DNA of 54,388 bases. It comes from an uncultured Kiritimatiellota bacterium (GTDB lineage: Bacteria > Verrucomicrobiota > Kiritimatiellia > RFP12 > UBA1067). The notes under the pieces are model-generated. The model searched no databases. It worked only from the letters and a program-made list of their open reading frames with translations, and was not told where the DNA came from. The position numbers and the translations under genes were made by a program. Within the stretch, counting starts at the first letter, position 1. Each line of letters begins with the position of its first letter. This document shows, piece after piece, positions 43,876 through 52,137 of this stretch. The stretch is from assembly GCA_934621385.1 (NCBI GenBank), contig CAKTUI010000016.1:1-54388 (forward strand), given 5' to 3'.

Positions 43876-46362
43876 CTACTGCTCGTCTTGCACCTCAACA
43901 ATGTCCATGTTATTGGGCAAAGCCAAACCCTTGATTACAAAGTCGCGCCAGTGTGAATAAATCAATTCTAACCGATGCGAGGTAATATCAAAAAAGAGTT
44001 GAGCAAGGGTGTTGTCTCTTACAAACCAACTTTTTATCTGAGATACTCGTTTGTCAAACAGAAGTTCCTCTGCATGTTCTAAATACTCGTCCCATTCTTC
44101 CTGACTGTTCTTGCTTCTGTTGATCGAAAATGGGATAGCCGCATAATTGCCTATGGTCCAAGTCCAGTATTTGCAGTTCTGACGGAAGTCACCGACCTTT
44201 TTGTTGCTGGTCCATATCTGTGGGACGATATGATCATAGTCCCACGGCTTGTTATGCCCTGCATTCAGATCGACCCGAGAAGGGTCATACTTGAAGTTTT
44301 TATTAAAATACTCACGCTCTGCGAAAATGAGTAATTCCTTATTGTCCTTTACTCGCAAATAAAAATCTGCATGTAAAGGCTTGCTCCAGAGAGGTGACAG
44401 ATCCCCCTTTTCATCAACACCTAATTTGAGCTCGACAAGAGGACAGAGCTTCGCACCTACCATGTTGCCAACAGTCTTACGCAAGCATACTTCTACTTCC
44501 GAGAAGTCATTGCTTTGTAGTTGCTCGTAGATGCCGTCAACAATAACCTTCTTTGACCCCATGCTCATCCAATGAACATAAGTTGCCAAAGCACATATAA
44601 CCTCGTGAGAGACGAGACTAAGCACTTTGTGGTAGGCAAGAACCATGAGGAACAGATAGACCTCTGGCGATCCCGATATAATTGACGTCCTCAGAAAAGG
44701 TGGGAGTCCACTAACGTCGGTGCTACCATTCTTGTATACACCAAGTGCGGTTTCAATGTCATTGATAATTTGTTCCAAGCGACCAGCATATAACTCGTCC
44801 AAAATGATAGTCCTTGCATGGCAATCAACACTGTCGAGGTCTTTCCCGAGGCCGAGCTTTCGGATGCGTGAAATTGTCGGCACATCAGCCAGTTTTACGA
44901 ACGCGCCTTCCTTTTTTGCTTTCTCTGTAGCAATACTCAAAGCGAGACGGAATGCAAAGATGGCAAGGTTGGATCCGGGCATTATTGTCCGGGCTATGCG
45001 GTCATTCTCCTCCTTAAGACCACCCCAATATGCTTTTATTGCTGAATATCTCAAGTCATAAGGAGATATTTTTGTGCCCAAAGTGTTTAGACGGGTAAAT
45101 AGACTCTCAAGATTAGTTCCCTCTTCCTCTCTCGTTTCACCATCTTCAGTTTCAATAGTTTGTTGTGGTAAGATATTCGCGAAAATGCGGTACTTAGACA
45201 ACTCACTAAGCGCAGAATGCCATTTTTTAATCTCATCATCAATTATACCGATCATTGAGGCGGGATACTTGGCTGATAAGTTTTCCTTCGACTGAAGCCA
45301 CTCGTGAATTTTGTCTCTAAATAGGTTGTAGTCGTAACCATGAAAATCGAAGAAATGGAGAATGGCAGACAGAGGAATTGGGCAACCCGCCTGAACGGGC
45401 CATGTTTTCATAAGGTCTAGTTCCGAAACATCAATGCTCTTGACTTCGCCGAAACTCCTCTGCGTGAATTTCCGAATTGCCTCACGTATTTCCGAAACCG
45501 GAAGAATATCGCAATTGTCATTATTTTTGTATCCCCAAGGATGCGATTTCGTTGTTACCTTTACCATAAAGCGCCGAGTAGTGGGCATATTTGGCATCAA
45601 ATCAACCCACAGCCTGGTTTGCATCGACGATTTGGCTTTTTCTGCCGATTCAGTTGTTTCAAACGCCAAGGAAATCGCATTGGCACGCTGTTGCCCATCA
45701 AGAAGAAAATACTCGGCATCTTCATGCGTACTAGAAGTACGTTGCTGAGATGTCTTGTCTGCATCCGAAAAGACAAATGCACCAATGGGGAATCCACGCA
45801 GAATGGAATCCCAAAGAAGTTCAACTTGATTCGGATTCCAGACCAGTCCACGTTGTAGCGAAGGAATGGCGACCCGCCCATTTATTCTCCAATTGGAAAT
45901 CTCCTTAATTGTAAAAGAACGCTGTTTTTCGGCGCTGAAAAGCACTCTGTCAATGCTCCGAATAAACTTATTATCTGCGACATTCCCTTCGTGCAATTGG
46001 AATAGTGATCCAGGATTCTTTCTTGCATATCCCGTCATACCAACGCTAAACTCAACAACACTACAATCGCGAAGATCTACAAATGTCCTAATATCTCGGC
46101 ACATGGTGTAGTGTTCGCCGTTCTCATCGCCATACTTAGCTATTCCATCCACAATGCCAGCAAAAAAAACCGTCCACTTCCAACACTTCCTTCTCGCAAC
46201 AATTACGCAATCGCCCGGTTGTATCTTGTTGGCAAAATCCCATCCATGCTTCTTATCTTTGTCCCATCCCATACATACAACATGGCTACGGCACATGAAA
46301 TCAATATGAGACTTGATTTCACCATCGTTCCAAACATTGGGGGAAATAACGTAATAGTTCAT
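43876..46362 (-). CDS. GmrSD-type restriction enzyme with an EVE/PUA-like head
   Basis: An 828-residue fusion. Residues 1 to about 110 (YYVISPNVWNDGEI, then QPGDCVIVARR, FFAGIVDGIAKY) resemble the EVE/PUA-like fold used to read modified bases. DUF262 (GmrS) follows, with IPSLQRGLVWNPNQVELLWD near residue 172 and EYFLLDGQQRANAISLA near 222; the DGQQR loop is the nucleotide-handling site. A C-terminal DUF1524 (GmrD) HNH nuclease has WDYDHIVPQIW near 706 and INRSKNS after it. Type IV systems of this kind cut DNA with modified bases, such as glucosylated hydroxymethylcytosine. AAAGGTGA precedes the start. Confidence 0.85.
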   Translation of the reverse strand: MNYYVISPNVWNDGEIKSHIDFMCRSHVVCMGWDKDKKHGWDFANKIQPGDCVIVARRKCWKWTVFFAGIVDGIAKYGDENGEHYTMCRDIRTFVDLRDCSVVEFSVGMTGYARKNPGSLFQLHEGNVADNKFIRSIDRVLFSAEKQRSFTIKEISNWRINGRVAIPSLQRGLVWNPNQVELLWDSILRGFPIGAFVFSDADKTSQQRTSSTHEDAEYFLLDGQQRANAISLAFETTESAEKAKSSMQTRLWVDLMPNMPTTRRFMVKVTTKSHPWGYKNNDNCDILPVSEIREAIRKFTQRSFGEVKSIDVSELDLMKTWPVQAGCPIPLSAILHFFDFHGYDYNLFRDKIHEWLQSKENLSAKYPASMIGIIDDEIKKWHSALSELSKYRIFANILPQQTIETEDGETREEEGTNLESLFTRLNTLGTKISPYDLRYSAIKAYWGGLKEENDRIARTIMPGSNLAIFAFRLALSIATEKAKKEGAFVKLADVPTISRIRKLGLGKDLDSVDCHARTIILDELYAGRLEQIINDIETALGVYKNGSTDVSGLPPFLRTSIISGSPEVYLFLMVLAYHKVLSLVSHEVICALATYVHWMSMGSKKVIVDGIYEQLQSNDFSEVEVCLRKTVGNMVGAKLCPLVELKLGVDEKGDLSPLWSKPLHADFYLRVKDNKELLIFAEREYFNKNFKYDPSRVDLNAGHNKPWDYDHIVPQIWTSNKKVGDFRQNCKYWTWTIGNYAAIPFSINRSKNSQEEWDEYLEHAEELLFDKRVSQIKSWFVRDNTLAQLFFDITSHRLELIYSHWRDFVIKGLALPNNMDIVEVQDEQ

Positions 46363-46408
46363 TTGAAGTCACCTTTCTGGTTTTGTTTGTCACAATGGGA
46401 AACGTGAA

Positions 46409-46699
46409 TTACACTTCCACACCGTCTCTCTTGCGAAGGTAGTGTTCAAATTCGTCCTCATCTTCACACGGCACAAACTCACCATCGACAATGGCGCAGA
46501 GTTGGCCGTCGTGAAGCTCGTAATCGAAGCTCTTTGACAGTTCGCCCTCGCGTCCGTCGAGCGCTTCGTCCTGATCCTCGTCTTCAAGAATCATGAAGTT
46601 GGCGGATATCGCATTCGGATCAATTCGAATCCGCTCGCCCTCTTCATACTCGTTGAAGTCCCAATCGTCAGCATACATGCATCCTATGCGCACAATCAT
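46409..46699 (-). CDS. Very acidic small protein
   Basis: A 96-residue protein with about 30 Asp/Glu against 8 Arg/Lys residues by my count, a net charge near -22. Acidic clusters such as LEDEDQDEALD and CEDEDEFEH are spread throughout. It starts with AAGGAAG upstream and lies 46 bases before the GmrSD-like gene, in the same direction. Charge and size recall DNA-mimic proteins (Ocr, ArdA-like), but no family resemblance is seen, so that remains speculation; an assembly or immunity role for the restriction protein is equally possible. Confidence 0.65.
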   Translation of the reverse strand: MIVRIGCMYADDWDFNEYEEGERIRIDPNAISANFMILEDEDQDEALDGREGELSKSFDYELHDGQLCAIVDGEFVPCEDEDEFEHYLRKRDGVEV

Positions 46700-46731
46700 T
46701 GTAGGCTTCCTTTTGGGTTAGGAAAGAAAGC

Positions 46732-47772
46732 TCATTTTACTCGACCGGATTGGATCTCTTTTAGGTAATACGACGCCCTCGGATATCCATGCGCCAAAGC
46801 CGCCTCGTAGAGACGCTTGGATGCCGCCATATCCTTCTTCCATCCTATACCTACGCCAAGGCAGAATGCGGCAAGGCAGAGCGCATCTGGTTGGTAATTT
46901 CTGATGAAATAGTCCACATCTGGCTCGTCTTCGTATTCTTCAAACAGTTGCTCACGCACCCCCTCCAGTACCTCCCTTGCACTCGACACACATCCTAAAG
47001 AAAGCGCCTCTGTGAGAAGATCAACCGCTTTCATCACATCCCATTCTCTGCCACCGTTCTTCAGCCAGTCCGAATTCATGTACAAATCCGCAAGCTTCAC
47101 CAATGCTTCACCACGCTTCTCCGCTTCGCCCTCAGCGCTATAGCCTGCAACATACAATCGTGCCGCAAGCTGATCATGACCGCAACATTGACATTCATCT
47201 GCCAAGGTCACATAGTCTTCTGGCTTCAACTGTTCTTTATCTCTAAGTTCCAGCACATCACTTGGCACATCTCTCTCATCGCCACAATAAAACGCAAGGA
47301 TAGACTCAAATGCCTTGCCTACAAAATCAAGTTTTTCAGTGATGTCGAAAGAACGAAGAATGTCTATGAGCGACTGTCTCACGTCTGGTTCAAAAACAAC
47401 TTCTGGGGCTACAATGGCAGATTCCTCCTCTTCGCTAAACGAAAACGTAGGAGTCCGCTCCGCTTCATCTCTGATAACGACAAAGAACTCGTAATGATCA
47501 TATTTTTCCAGTGACATGACCCCATCTTTGAACGTCATTGTGATGAACTGGTGTGTCGATTCCAATGCAGCTCGTAAGTCATTCTCAAGCAACATGATGT
47601 TCGGCGTACTTTCCGTCAGATTCTCAATGCGCCAATAAGACGCCTCCTTGCCAAAGTCGCGTCCAATCATTGCCAACGCCTTGGCCAACGAGCGGAAATC
47701 CCACTCAACACGGGCATCCATATCAGTGCGCCCATCATGGAAGATTTTGTCAATACGAACGTGATAGTACAT
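46732..47772 (-). CDS. Protein with C-terminal Sel1/TPR-like repeats
   Basis: A 346-residue cytosolic protein (start with AAAGGAAA). The N-terminal half is beta-rich and unrecognised. From about residue 190 the sequence reads as helical repeats: DQLAARLYVAGYSAEGEAEK, then AVDLLTEALSLGCVSSAREV, and finally SKRLYEAALAHGYPRASYYL, close to Sel1 repeats. Such repeats form protein-binding scaffolds. It lies 28 bases after the sigma-54 activator gene. Confidence 0.65.
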   Translation of the reverse strand: MYYHVRIDKIFHDGRTDMDARVEWDFRSLAKALAMIGRDFGKEASYWRIENLTESTPNIMLLENDLRAALESTHQFITMTFKDGVMSLEKYDHYEFFVVIRDEAERTPTFSFSEEEESAIVAPEVVFEPDVRQSLIDILRSFDITEKLDFVGKAFESILAFYCGDERDVPSDVLELRDKEQLKPEDYVTLADECQCCGHDQLAARLYVAGYSAEGEAEKRGEALVKLADLYMNSDWLKNGGREWDVMKAVDLLTEALSLGCVSSAREVLEGVREQLFEEYEDEPDVDYFIRNYQPDALCLAAFCLGVGIGWKKDMAASKRLYEAALAHGYPRASYYLKEIQSGRVK

Positions 47773-47800
47773 AACTTTTCCTTTCTTTTAGGTTGCTGGA

Positions 47801-49495
47801 TTACAAATACTTCCTCACGGTATTCCGGCTCACGTCGAGCGCCTCGGCGGTGCGGGTGAGGTTCTGCACGTATTTTTCGTATACGCGACGGACGTGAATG
47901 CGGATTGCATCTTCGAGCTTGTCCGGGATTCGCCCTGACTTCAACTCAAGGTTTCCCGCAAGACCTGCGTTCATCTCCTTATGCTCGCGCATGAGAAGAT
48001 CGAAATCATCCTCTTCCAATGCCGTCGCCCGGTCGAGGATGTTGATGAGCTCTCGCACATTGCCGGGATAGTCGTAGTCCATCAGCGCGGCAATCTGCTC
48101 GTCCTTCAGCACATGGTTGTTGTGGAACTTGCGCCACCAGGCATTGGCGATAATCGGGATGTCATCCTTGTGTTCGCGCAAGGACGGCGTCCGCAATTGC
48201 ACGACGTTCAAACGCTGATAGAGGTCTTCGCGGAACTTGCCCTCCCTGACAAGCGCAGGGAGATCGCGGTTTGTGGCCGTGACAAGCCGAACGTCGCACC
48301 GTAGTTCCTCCCTGCCACCCACGCGCATGAAGCGTCCGCCTTCAAGAACGCGCAAGAGGAGCGCCTGCACTTCAACCGGCATTTCGCCGATTTCGTCAAG
48401 GAAGAGCGTCCCGCCGTCCGCCATCAGGAAAAGGCCGTCTGTCCGCTCGATGGCATTCGTGAACGCGCCTTTTTCATGTCCGAAAAACCGATCCTCCAAA
48501 AGGTCTTTCGTGACGCTCGCACAGTTGAAGGAGATGAACGGCATCTTCCATCTTGGACTTTTCGTGTGAATCTGCTGGGCTACCGTCTCCTTTCCCGTTC
48601 CACTTTCACCGAGAATGAGGACGCGCGCGTGTTCATGCTCCGCAACGCGGTTGATTCGCGCCTGCAGCATCGCAATCTCGCGGCTCTTGCCCAGAAGTTC
48701 GCGCCCGCCGTAGCGGTCGTAGTGTTCAACGGCGGATTTGACGTCAGGCTCCCACGCGCAAGGCTTCACTCCGTTGGCGAGATAACGGGCCGCCGTTGCA
48801 TAGAGTGATTCGTCCTGGTAGTTGCGGTAGTAGAACTGCGCCGTGGCAATCAGCTCGAAATAAGCGCGGACATCCGATGTGACGCGCTTGGGCTCTTTGA
48901 GGAACGGCATATACTGCTCGACATCCACGCCGAACGACTGCCCGACCGCCTCAAGAAGCGAAGAGTCGTACACTTTGGTCTCCACAAGACCGTCCAGCCG
49001 TTCGGCAATGTCCTCCGGCATCTCAAGCGCGCTGATCCACGTCGTGGATACCTTCTTCATTTTCAGCTTCACCAATGCTTCAGCAAGCGCGTCTGGATCG
49101 CCGCTCACCGATACGCCAAGCATGTAGATGTGCGACCATCTCGGCGCTCCGCGCTCCGATGCAAGTTCCGAAAGCAGTTCCGGCAGACGTCTCCTGCTCA
49201 CGCCGCAAACATCTGCTCTGCCGCCAAGCGCCTTGAGCGCCACCGCCGCCGAGGCCACGTATTCCGCATACCCCCAGCCCGTCAGAATAAGGTTCCCGTT
49301 GCTATCCACAGCAAGACAATCCTTTTGAGTGCTTTCAATTGGCGCGTATTGTATCATATCTTGACCACTGCGGTCAAGTTGTAATCGTTGTAATCGTTTG
49401 ATTTGGTCGATTAGTGACAACTGACTGGACGGCTGTTCAATCAATTTCAATTGAATAGCATGCCTTTCTGCTTCACCTGATTTTCTATCCCTCAT
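47801..49495 (-). CDS. Sigma-54-dependent activator with an unusual N-terminal domain
   Basis: A bacterial enhancer-binding protein. The AAA+ domain (about residues 260-490) has GESGTGKETVAQ (Walker A), FFGHEKGAFTNAIERTDG in place of GAFTGA, GGTLFLDEIGEM (Walker B) and FREDLYQRLNVV. The C-terminus ends with a Fis-type helix-turn-helix, NLTRTAEALDVSRNTVRKYL. The N-terminal 230 residues are not a usual receiver, GAF or PAS domain: WGYAEYVASAAVALKALGG, then HIYMLGVSVSG and KKVSTTWISA resemble a DHH-type phosphoesterase fold without its metal ligands. Start 49,495 follows GGAG, but transcription from the 49,514 promoter would begin at that site; 49,357 (MIQYAP) is the alternative. The natural candidate to drive the three sigma-54 promoters. 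Confidence 0.85.
   Translation of the reverse strand: MRDRKSGEAERHAIQLKLIEQPSSQLSLIDQIKRLQRLQLDRSGQDMIQYAPIESTQKDCLAVDSNGNLILTGWGYAEYVASAAVALKALGGRADVCGVSRRRLPELLSELASERGAPRWSHIYMLGVSVSGDPDALAEALVKLKMKKVSTTWISALEMPEDIAERLDGLVETKVYDSSLLEAVGQSFGVDVEQYMPFLKEPKRVTSDVRAYFELIATAQFYYRNYQDESLYATAARYLANGVKPCAWEPDVKSAVEHYDRYGGRELLGKSREIAMLQARINRVAEHEHARVLILGESGTGKETVAQQIHTKSPRWKMPFISFNCASVTKDLLEDRFFGHEKGAFTNAIERTDGLFLMADGGTLFLDEIGEMPVEVQALLLRVLEGGRFMRVGGREELRCDVRLVTATNRDLPALVREGKFREDLYQRLNVVQLRTPSLREHKDDIPIIANAWWRKFHNNHVLKDEQIAALMDYDYPGNVRELINILDRATALEEDDFDLLMREHKEMNAGLAGNLELKSGRIPDKLEDAIRIHVRRVYEKYVQNLTRTAEALDVSRNTVRKYL
49361..49377. other. Inverted repeat upstream of the alternative activator start
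   Basis: TTGACC-ACTGC-GGTCAA lies directly upstream of the ATG at 49,357. If translation starts there, this would be a leader hairpin or operator; if it starts at 49,495, it is coding sequence. Confidence 0.35.
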
Positions 49496-49513
49496 TCCCA
49501 TACTCCGACAATA

Positions 49514-49528
49514 GCAATTTCCATGCCA
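49514..49528 (-). promoter_or_regulatory. Sigma-54 promoter of the activator gene
   Basis: On the minus strand TGGCAT-GGAAA-TTGCT differs from consensus only at the last base of the -24 box. It suggests that the activator controls its own synthesis. Predicted transcription start is near 49,502. Confidence 0.7.
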
Positions 49529-49579
49529 TCCCAAAAATACAGCGATAACCAGTCGTATTGTGATTAATAATTTAGCACC

Positions 49580-49594
49580 GTTCAAACTTTGAAC
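49580..49594. promoter_or_regulatory. Palindrome upstream of the activator promoter
   Basis: GTTCAAA-C-TTTGAAC is a perfect inverted repeat starting 52 bases upstream of the -24 box, the same distance as the 14-base motif at the other two promoters, though the sequence differs. Probably a binding site for this activator or another regulator. Confidence 0.5.
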
Positions 49595-49723
49595 TTTTCT
49601 TCGGCGAGTTGTCCAATGCCAAAATGGATCGACCGCCAGCTCAACGCTTGACCCGCCAGAGCGCGCGTCGTTGGCCTGTGGTGGGCTTTAGCGTGCAGGA
49701 GGTGTTGTTGCCCGCCCTAACGA

Positions 49724-49759
49724 CACAAGCCCGACACGAGGCGATGTGGCGGGCTTGTG
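49724..49759. terminator. Hairpin downstream of the His-rich gene
   Basis: CACAAGCCCG pairs perfectly with CGGGCTTGTG across a 16-base loop, about 20 bases after the stop of the 49,781-50,017 gene. There is no T-run on either side, so termination would be atypical. The spacer 49,595-49,780 shows nothing else. Confidence 0.45.
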
Positions 49760-49780
49760 AAGCGTCCGACGATTATACCA

Positions 49781-50017
49781 TCACCAGCGTCTCGGCGGCG
49801 GTGGGGGTGGCGGAGGAGACGGCGCACCCCAGTGATGTGCCGGCGGGGGAGGCGGAGGAGGCATACGCCAACCATGTCGATGTCGATGATGATGATGGTG
49901 GTGATTGTGATGGTGATGGTGGTCGATCCTGGCGGACTCGTGTCCGCCCGGTTGCGCCATTGCCGCCCCGGCGAATGCGACTGCGGCAAACGCCGCGATT
50001 ATCTTCATCTTGTTCAT
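49781..50017 (-). CDS. Secreted His/Pro-rich protein 1
   Basis: A 78-residue precursor with a classic signal peptide (MKIIAAFAAVAFAGAAMAQP, cleavage after AMA). The mature part is essentially two tracts: a histidine tract (DHHHHHNHHHHHHRHRHGW) and a proline tract (PPPPPPPAHHWG). This composition is typical of periplasmic metal (zinc, nickel, copper) binders or chaperones. The leader AAGGGACACGACA is nearly the same as that of the next gene upstream, so the pair arose by duplication. Confidence 0.75.
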   Translation of the reverse strand: MNKMKIIAAFAAVAFAGAAMAQPGGHESARIDHHHHHNHHHHHHRHRHGWRMPPPPPPPAHHWGAPSPPPPPPPPRRW

Positions 50018-50056
50018 TGTCGTGTCCCTTTCTCAGTTAGTGGTTATGTGTTTCCG

Positions 50057-50431
50057 TCAGATCGAAGCGCCGATAAGCCCTCCGACAAGTCCGCCGATAA
50101 GCGACGCCCCGATTTCGCACCAGTCCTCAGTGTGGAGAGTGCCGTTGTGGTGATGCTTCGGCTTATGATGCTTTGCAGGAGGCGGCGGAGCCGGAGTGTG
50201 GCGCACTACCCCATGCCTTGGAGTGTGCTTTGTGTGAGTGGAGTGGTGCTTTGCCGTCTGCTTTGCGGGAGCAGGAGACTTTTTCGCATGAATTTTCTGT
50301 GTCGGAGCCCTCATCGCCGCAGGAGCCTGGCCTCTGGGAGGAGGGTTTCCTTTCGGTGCCGCCATCGCGGTTCCGCAAAGTGCGCCGCAAACCGCCAGCG
50401 CAATCATCATCTTCTGCATTGCCTTGTTCAT
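50057..50431 (-). CDS. Secreted His/Lys-rich protein 2 with a glycine-zipper end
   Basis: A 124-residue precursor; the start at 50,431 is favoured because GAAAGGAACACGACA precedes it. Signal peptide MMIALAVCGALCGTAMA. The mature protein is rich in His, Lys and Pro (KHHSTHTKHTPRHGVVRHTP) and ends in IGASLIGGLVGGLIGAS, a glycine-zipper membrane segment. It is probably exported and membrane-associated, perhaps metal-binding, and related to the adjacent protein by its leader and composition. Confidence 0.75.
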   Translation of the reverse strand: MNKAMQKMMIALAVCGALCGTAMAAPKGNPPPRGQAPAAMRAPTQKIHAKKSPAPAKQTAKHHSTHTKHTPRHGVVRHTPAPPPPAKHHKPKHHHNGTLHTEDWCEIGASLIGGLVGGLIGASI

Positions 50432-50584
50432 TGTCGTGTTCCTTTCGTCTTCGCGCAAGCCCATTCTCACGCTTACACAGAATTAGGGAAATTCACGGAA
50501 ACTTTCTGACAAAATTCTCAAGGCGACAAGACAGACCCTCCCCATTGTGCGGTGCGCAGTTGCCTCTGTGCGGCTTCTCTCCGT

Positions 50585-50794
50585 CTACCCAAATTCCCAA
50601 CGGGCAATCTCCTCGCCGCTCCTGGAGTTCACCACCCACTCGCCGTTGCCGTAGTCGACGACCTTGCCGCCGTGGTCAGCGGCGATTCCCGCCGCGTCGT
50701 TCTTGATGAACGCGACCGCCTCGTCCTTCGTCTTGAAGGAGCGTCTGTTGTTGCCGTAGCCCGAGGCGCTGAATGCGACCGTGACCTTTCCCAT
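50585..50794 (-). CDS. Small DUF2188-like protein
   Basis: A 69-residue protein with GAAAGG before the ATG at 50,794. The pattern FSASGYGNNRRSFKTKDEAV, then FIKNDAAGIAADHGGKV and WVVNSRSGEEIARWEFG, a compact beta-alpha-beta unit, recalls small DUF2188-type proteins, but I am not certain. It belongs to a cluster of short genes that all use a GAAAGG ribosome-binding site. Confidence 0.6.
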   Translation of the reverse strand: MGKVTVAFSASGYGNNRRSFKTKDEAVAFIKNDAAGIAADHGGKVVDYGNGEWVVNSRSGEEIARWEFG

Positions 50795-50811
50795 ATTTCG
50801 ATCCTTTCGGC

Positions 50812-50997
50812 TCACGCCCGTGCAAGGGTATCCTCAAGCGCATAGCCGATGGCCGCGAGGCAGGTCACGAGGGCATCGAAGTCATCGCACCCCGCATTGA
50901 GCTCGCCTGCGGCGACTGCGCTTCGCTTGGGGGATATAGCCTTGTAGGACGCAATGACCCGGCGGGCCTCGTTTCTGAGTTTCTCAATCTCGTTCAT
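50812..50997 (-). CDS. Short hypothetical protein
   Basis: A 61-residue, mostly helical protein (MNEIEKLRNEARRVIASYKA, then DFDALVTCLAAIGYALEDTL). The start at 50,997 follows GAAAGGAG. It is 17 bases upstream of the 50,794 gene. No family recognised. Confidence 0.6.
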   Translation of the reverse strand: MNEIEKLRNEARRVIASYKAISPKRSAVAAGELNAGCDDFDALVTCLAAIGYALEDTLARA

Positions 50998-51025
50998 GGC
51001 GTTCTCCTTTCTCGTTTCCGTTGGC

Positions 51026-51382
51026 TCAATCACGAAGGTCGGTCTTCACGATGCTCCAGACGATTTCGTCGCCGAGCTTCGCCTCGTCGTCGCTGAGGCG
51101 CACAAGGTCAGTCGGATCGAAACGCGGGATGTTGACGGCAAGCGTCTCGCAGATGTCCTTGCCCATCAGCTCGCCCGCCTTTGCGCGGCTTCTGCATACG
51201 ATGACCTTCGGCGGCTCGTCACTGTATGCGGACACGATCCTCACGACCCACACAAGCTTCTGCCTGCGCTCGTACAGCTCCATGCCGCTCTTCTTGAACA
51301 CTTCCGCCAGTTCTGTGTTCCAGCCGAGCGGGAAGTCGTCCGCGCTGTCGAGCGCTCTCATCATCGCCTCTTTTATCGTCAT
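51026..51382 (-). CDS. Hypothetical protein of the small-gene cluster
   Basis: A 118-residue protein; the start at 51,382 follows GGAAAGGAAAG and lies about 50 bases downstream of the promoter-like element at 51,434-51,467. It has a helical start (MTIKEAMMRALDSADDFP) and strands near residue 45 (LVWVVRIVSAYSDEPPKVIV). No family recognised. Confidence 0.6.
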   Translation of the reverse strand: MTIKEAMMRALDSADDFPLGWNTELAEVFKKSGMELYERRQKLVWVVRIVSAYSDEPPKVIVCRSRAKAGELMGKDICETLAVNIPRFDPTDLVRLSDDEAKLGDEIVWSIVKTDLRD

Positions 51383-51433
51383 CTTCGCTTTCCTTTCCGT
51401 TCGCCCCAGGGGGCAGCTTTCACACGCAGACAC

Positions 51434-51467
51434 TATGATGCCGTAATCCGGCTGGAATAGCAACGGC
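51434..51467 (-). promoter_or_regulatory. Promoter-like element, copy B
   Basis: On the minus strand CGTTGCTATTCC, a variable stretch and TACGGCATCATA. TTGCTA could be a -35 box with CATCAT 17 bases on as -10. An almost identical element with the same internal spacing lies at 52,559-52,592. Confidence 0.5.
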
Positions 51468-51489
51468 CTGTTTTGAGAATTATCGAGAA

Positions 51490-51521
51490 CGGGGAATCAG
51501 CGGATGGAGGCAGTCGTCCGC
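51490..51521 (-). terminator. Hairpin after the 51,539-52,063 gene
   Basis: A 12-base stem with one mismatch (GCGGATGGaGGC paired with GCCCCCATCCGC, 8-base loop). No T-run follows, so it is a weak or factor-assisted terminator. It separates the gene from promoter copy B. Confidence 0.45.
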
Positions 51522-51538
51522 CCCCATCCGCCATTGCG

Positions 51539-52063
51539 CTATTCAGCCTTTATCGGATAGCCCTTGGCTTTGAGTGCCTTGTCGACCTGCGCGGCGAGAA
51601 CCTTGCGCTTCTCCTCGGCGGCCGTCCTCCCCTTGGCGTCCTCGTGCGGGGCTGCGGCAAGCCACAGGCCGTACCAGACATCGTAGTCGGTGTCCGTCAA
51701 CTCGGCAAGGCGCTCAAAGCAGCGCTGACGCTGCTCCGACTCTCCGCAGGAAACGATCTCGTAGAAATTCTCGCCGTCACGCATCCGTCTCGCCAGCTCG
51801 ACGAACGTGACAGTCTCGGAGAAGCCCTCCATCCAGTCGCGCACGACCTCGTTGAGTCCGCTCATCTCGGGGTCTCCTCCAAGCTCATCGATCTGCCTAT
51901 CCAGCTCGACCTTGAGCGCGTCCATCACCGCCTTGACCGCCTTGGGGTTTGCGATGCCGGACTTCTTTCCGTCGAGGTGCGTTATCTCGACGAGCTTCGC
52001 GCCCCGCTCCGCATAGGCGCGGCGGCAGCGCATGAGGTTCTCCTTCATCTCGTTGTTCGTCAT
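51539..52063 (-). CDS. Hypothetical protein of the small-gene cluster
   Basis: A 174-residue cytosolic, charged and helical protein (start 52,063 with GAAAGGGAAAAG). Segments such as LMRCRRAYAERGAKLVEITH and DALKVELDRQIDELGGDPEM are protein-like but match no domain that I recognise. It is in one row with the acidic 52,138-52,353 product. Confidence 0.6.
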   Translation of the reverse strand: MTNNEMKENLMRCRRAYAERGAKLVEITHLDGKKSGIANPKAVKAVMDALKVELDRQIDELGGDPEMSGLNEVVRDWMEGFSETVTFVELARRMRDGENFYEIVSCGESEQRQRCFERLAELTDTDYDVWYGLWLAAAPHEDAKGRTAAEEKRKVLAAQVDKALKAKGYPIKAE

Positions 52064-52137
52064 GGTTCTTTTCCCTTTCGTTTCTGTTTTCGGTTTTGGC
52101 CGCGCCTCCCTTGCGGGAGGTCGCGGCGGTTTGAAAT

